From contig NC_088787.1 in the NCBI RefSeq assembly GCF_949628265.1, forward strand, positions 30,370,501-30,434,500: DNA of 64,000 nucleotides, read 5' to 3'. This DNA comes from Cloeon dipterum. Its lineage: Eukaryota > Arthropoda > Insecta > Ephemeroptera > Baetidae. Positions 62,269 through 64,000 of the stretch are shown piece by piece. The notes beneath the pieces were generated by a model. That model made no database searches. It saw only the letters and a program-made list of their open reading frames with translations, and had not been told where the DNA came from. Position numbers and translations under genes: made by a program. The stretch's first letter is position 1, and the number at the start of each line of letters is the position of its first letter.

Positions 62269-62471
62269 CTTCATCCTCGTTGATTTCAGAGTTATTTAAT
62301 TTCAGTCGACCAGTTCTCACAATACATGACTTCCTATTGTAAATGAATGTGATGCATTAATGTATTTATGGCAAAGTGTGAGAATAAACATCCAATTAAA
62401 TTCCAGCGAATGTGGTCTCATGAAATACTGCGGATTGGGATTCAATAACTCTGTAATCAACGAGGATGAAG
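62269..62471. repeat. 28-bp inverted repeat with 147-bp spacer
   Basis: CTTCATCCTCGTTGATTTCA...TTATT at 62269-62296 is the reverse complement of 62444-62471 with one mismatch. The spacer contains the second copy of the 32-bp dispersed repeat (62365-62396). This is a compact foldback element of unknown family. Confidence 0.65.
62365..62396 (+). repeat. 32-bp dispersed repeat, copy 2
   Basis: It matches 51994-52025 with two differences and lies within the spacer of the inverted repeat 62269-62471. Confidence 0.6.
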
Positions 62472-64000
62472 TTTTGAATCGATTTTTCTCGATAAACAGT
62501 CCAATAGCTATAGAAATTTGGCAAAAGCTGGTTCCGATCAGTGCCAGAAGCTCGATCGTGAGAATTGTAAAAGCGATCTGGAAATTGCGCGGCGGCCGCT
62601 GCAGCCAAAAGCGCAATAAGCGTCTCACTCGTCCAGTTCAAAGTACGTATCGGACGCGAAGTGGCACAAACATTGAGAGAAAGGGAACCTTGGATTTACT
62701 CGCCAGTGACCTAAACTTAAAGAGACCGCGTCTAACCACAGCATCTCCTCTCCGCCGTTTTGTTCCACTTTTCTCCGCGTCTTTCTCTCTCTCAATCGCA
62801 CTCGCTTTTCAGGAGAGCGAAGATGCTGCATTATATATGAAAGTTGAATCAATTGCCAAGTAGATTGAAACACGACGACTAATTCGCCATTGTCCGCCTA
62901 ATTTGTATTCCTGAAATGTCGCTCATTTCTTTTCTTTTGTCAAAACCAGATGCCAATCTTGATATTGCTCACGTATAACTAATTTAAATTATATGCTCTG
63001 CAGAAAACCGTGTGCGTTTGCCAATTTGGCGAAACAACAATAAAAAAGACCGGAAAACGTATATTTCGGGGTTTTCTACGTTCACCTGAAAACATAGCAA
63101 GTTTTGCTCGAAGCCTATGAAAAAATATAACTTATATTTTCGAAATTATAACGTTTTGAATTCAGTTGGCACAGAAAAATTGATTATTCGACTCTTTTAA
63201 AATTAACCGTTTCATGCGTGTTTCGAGCAAAATTCGGGTTTTTCGAATGGTTTGCCTCTGAGATACGGTATTTGGCGAGACCTGGGGAAGGTTGAAATCA
63301 AATTATCTAAAATAAATATACGACAAGTCTAAAATAAAAACTAGCATCTATCTTGCCTGAATTCTATGACACGCCCGCGATGGTTGACCAAAAATGGAAA
63401 TAGGTAAAAACAAAGGTTTTCATAGTTAATCTCAACCTGACTGTGAGTGGAAACAAACCACCTTTTTCTCATTTAATATGTGATAAAAATGAAGTCTGTC
63501 ATAAGCTTAGGTCTGTAGTGCCGAAATAATGATCCAATGTGACTTAAATAATATGCTACACACAGAAAAATGCTTTCTGTCAAGAAGAATAAATTTGAAA
63601 ATAAAAATCCTTTTTTAGAATTAGTATTTATTAAATTGTTCCCGATGAAAATCCTTTGCTAAATCGTGATTAGGTGGTAATTCCTGTCTGCACAATAAGT
63701 GCATGACCTGTATGTAGTTCAGCGTGCACTGTGCGCGAGTTGAATAAATAAATATTCGCCCGAGAAGAAACTCGGTGTCAATGCACTCTGGAAGTCGCTC
63801 CTTGCTGGCCTGCACACCTATAAGTGGCGAGAAGAATGCGAGTTCGCACTACTTAAACTGAAATTACGAACTTGTCAGCTGAATGGCAAAATTTAAAAAC
63901 TTGAATAATTGGTACCGTAATTTCCGCACTATTTTTTCTATTTTAAAATTCGATAAATTACGATAAAATCCATAAATATACTGTTTTTACCGGCAGATTT

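Larger units (their letters stand above)
48500..64000. other. Gene-poor AT-rich region with scattered small repeats
   Basis: No convincing gene was found in these 15.5 kb. Contents I can name are CpG-rich patches (48560-48790, 50800-51060, 53060-53260, 54860-55110, 58850-59060), an AC repeat (53849), a possible orphan 3' exon (53892-54125), a foldback copy (54392), a 32-bp dispersed repeat (51994 and 62365), a near-perfect hairpin (62013-62107) and a 28-bp inverted repeat (62269/62444). Confidence 0.5.

Noticed and set aside
62360-62863. 167-codon plus-strand open frame
   Set aside because: It starts inside a dispersed repeat and runs through an inverted-repeat arm, with no domain and no splice or promoter context.

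Overview
This is nuclear DNA from an arthropod, most likely an insect. The protein-coding exons are split by short GT-AG introns (often 60-150 bp) in AT-rich DNA. The gene set includes a Ric-type Ras GTPase whose sequence is very close to the insect protein. It also includes an atypical E2F (E2F7/8), which Drosophila lacks, so this is not a drosophilid. I cannot name the species. There are no bacterial operons, CRISPR arrays or recognisable tRNA/rRNA genes.

Region 1 (about 1.9-31 kb) is a compact housekeeping neighbourhood. In order: CMTR1 cap methyltransferase (-), E2F7/8 (-), NDUFS7 of complex I (+), an IPP-like BTB-BACK-Kelch protein (+), a COX7B-like small complex IV subunit (-), mitochondrial ALDH2 (-), Ric small GTPase (-), ARL14EP-like cysteine-rich protein (+), a C15orf61 homologue (-) and cytosolic threonyl-tRNA synthetase (+). 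I rebuilt exon structures by checking splice sites and reading phase at every junction. E2F7/8-NDUFS7, Ric-ARL14EP and C15orf61-ThrRS are head-to-head pairs with likely shared promoters. ARL14EP and C15orf61 are tail-to-tail with probably overlapping 3' ends. The genes are of general cell function (three are mitochondrial) and do not form a single pathway.

Region 2 (about 31-64 kb) is gene-poor. The only convincing gene is an intronless, very GC-rich LARP6 (-) at 46.7-48.1 kb with its own TATA box. The rest is AT-rich DNA with short CpG-rich blocks, many CACGTG E-boxes, microsatellites, a LINE 3' end, small foldback elements and one possible orphan 3' exon.

The most unusual feature is in the ThrRS gene. 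An exon encoding an eEF1-beta/CysRS-type GST-C-like domain lies between a conventional first exon and the ThrRS body, in phase with the body. It suggests an alternative ThrRS isoform with an added multi-synthetase/elongation-factor docking domain. Next in interest are a near-perfect 39-bp-arm hairpin at 62.0 kb and a small foldback family with GAGGTCTCAG ends.
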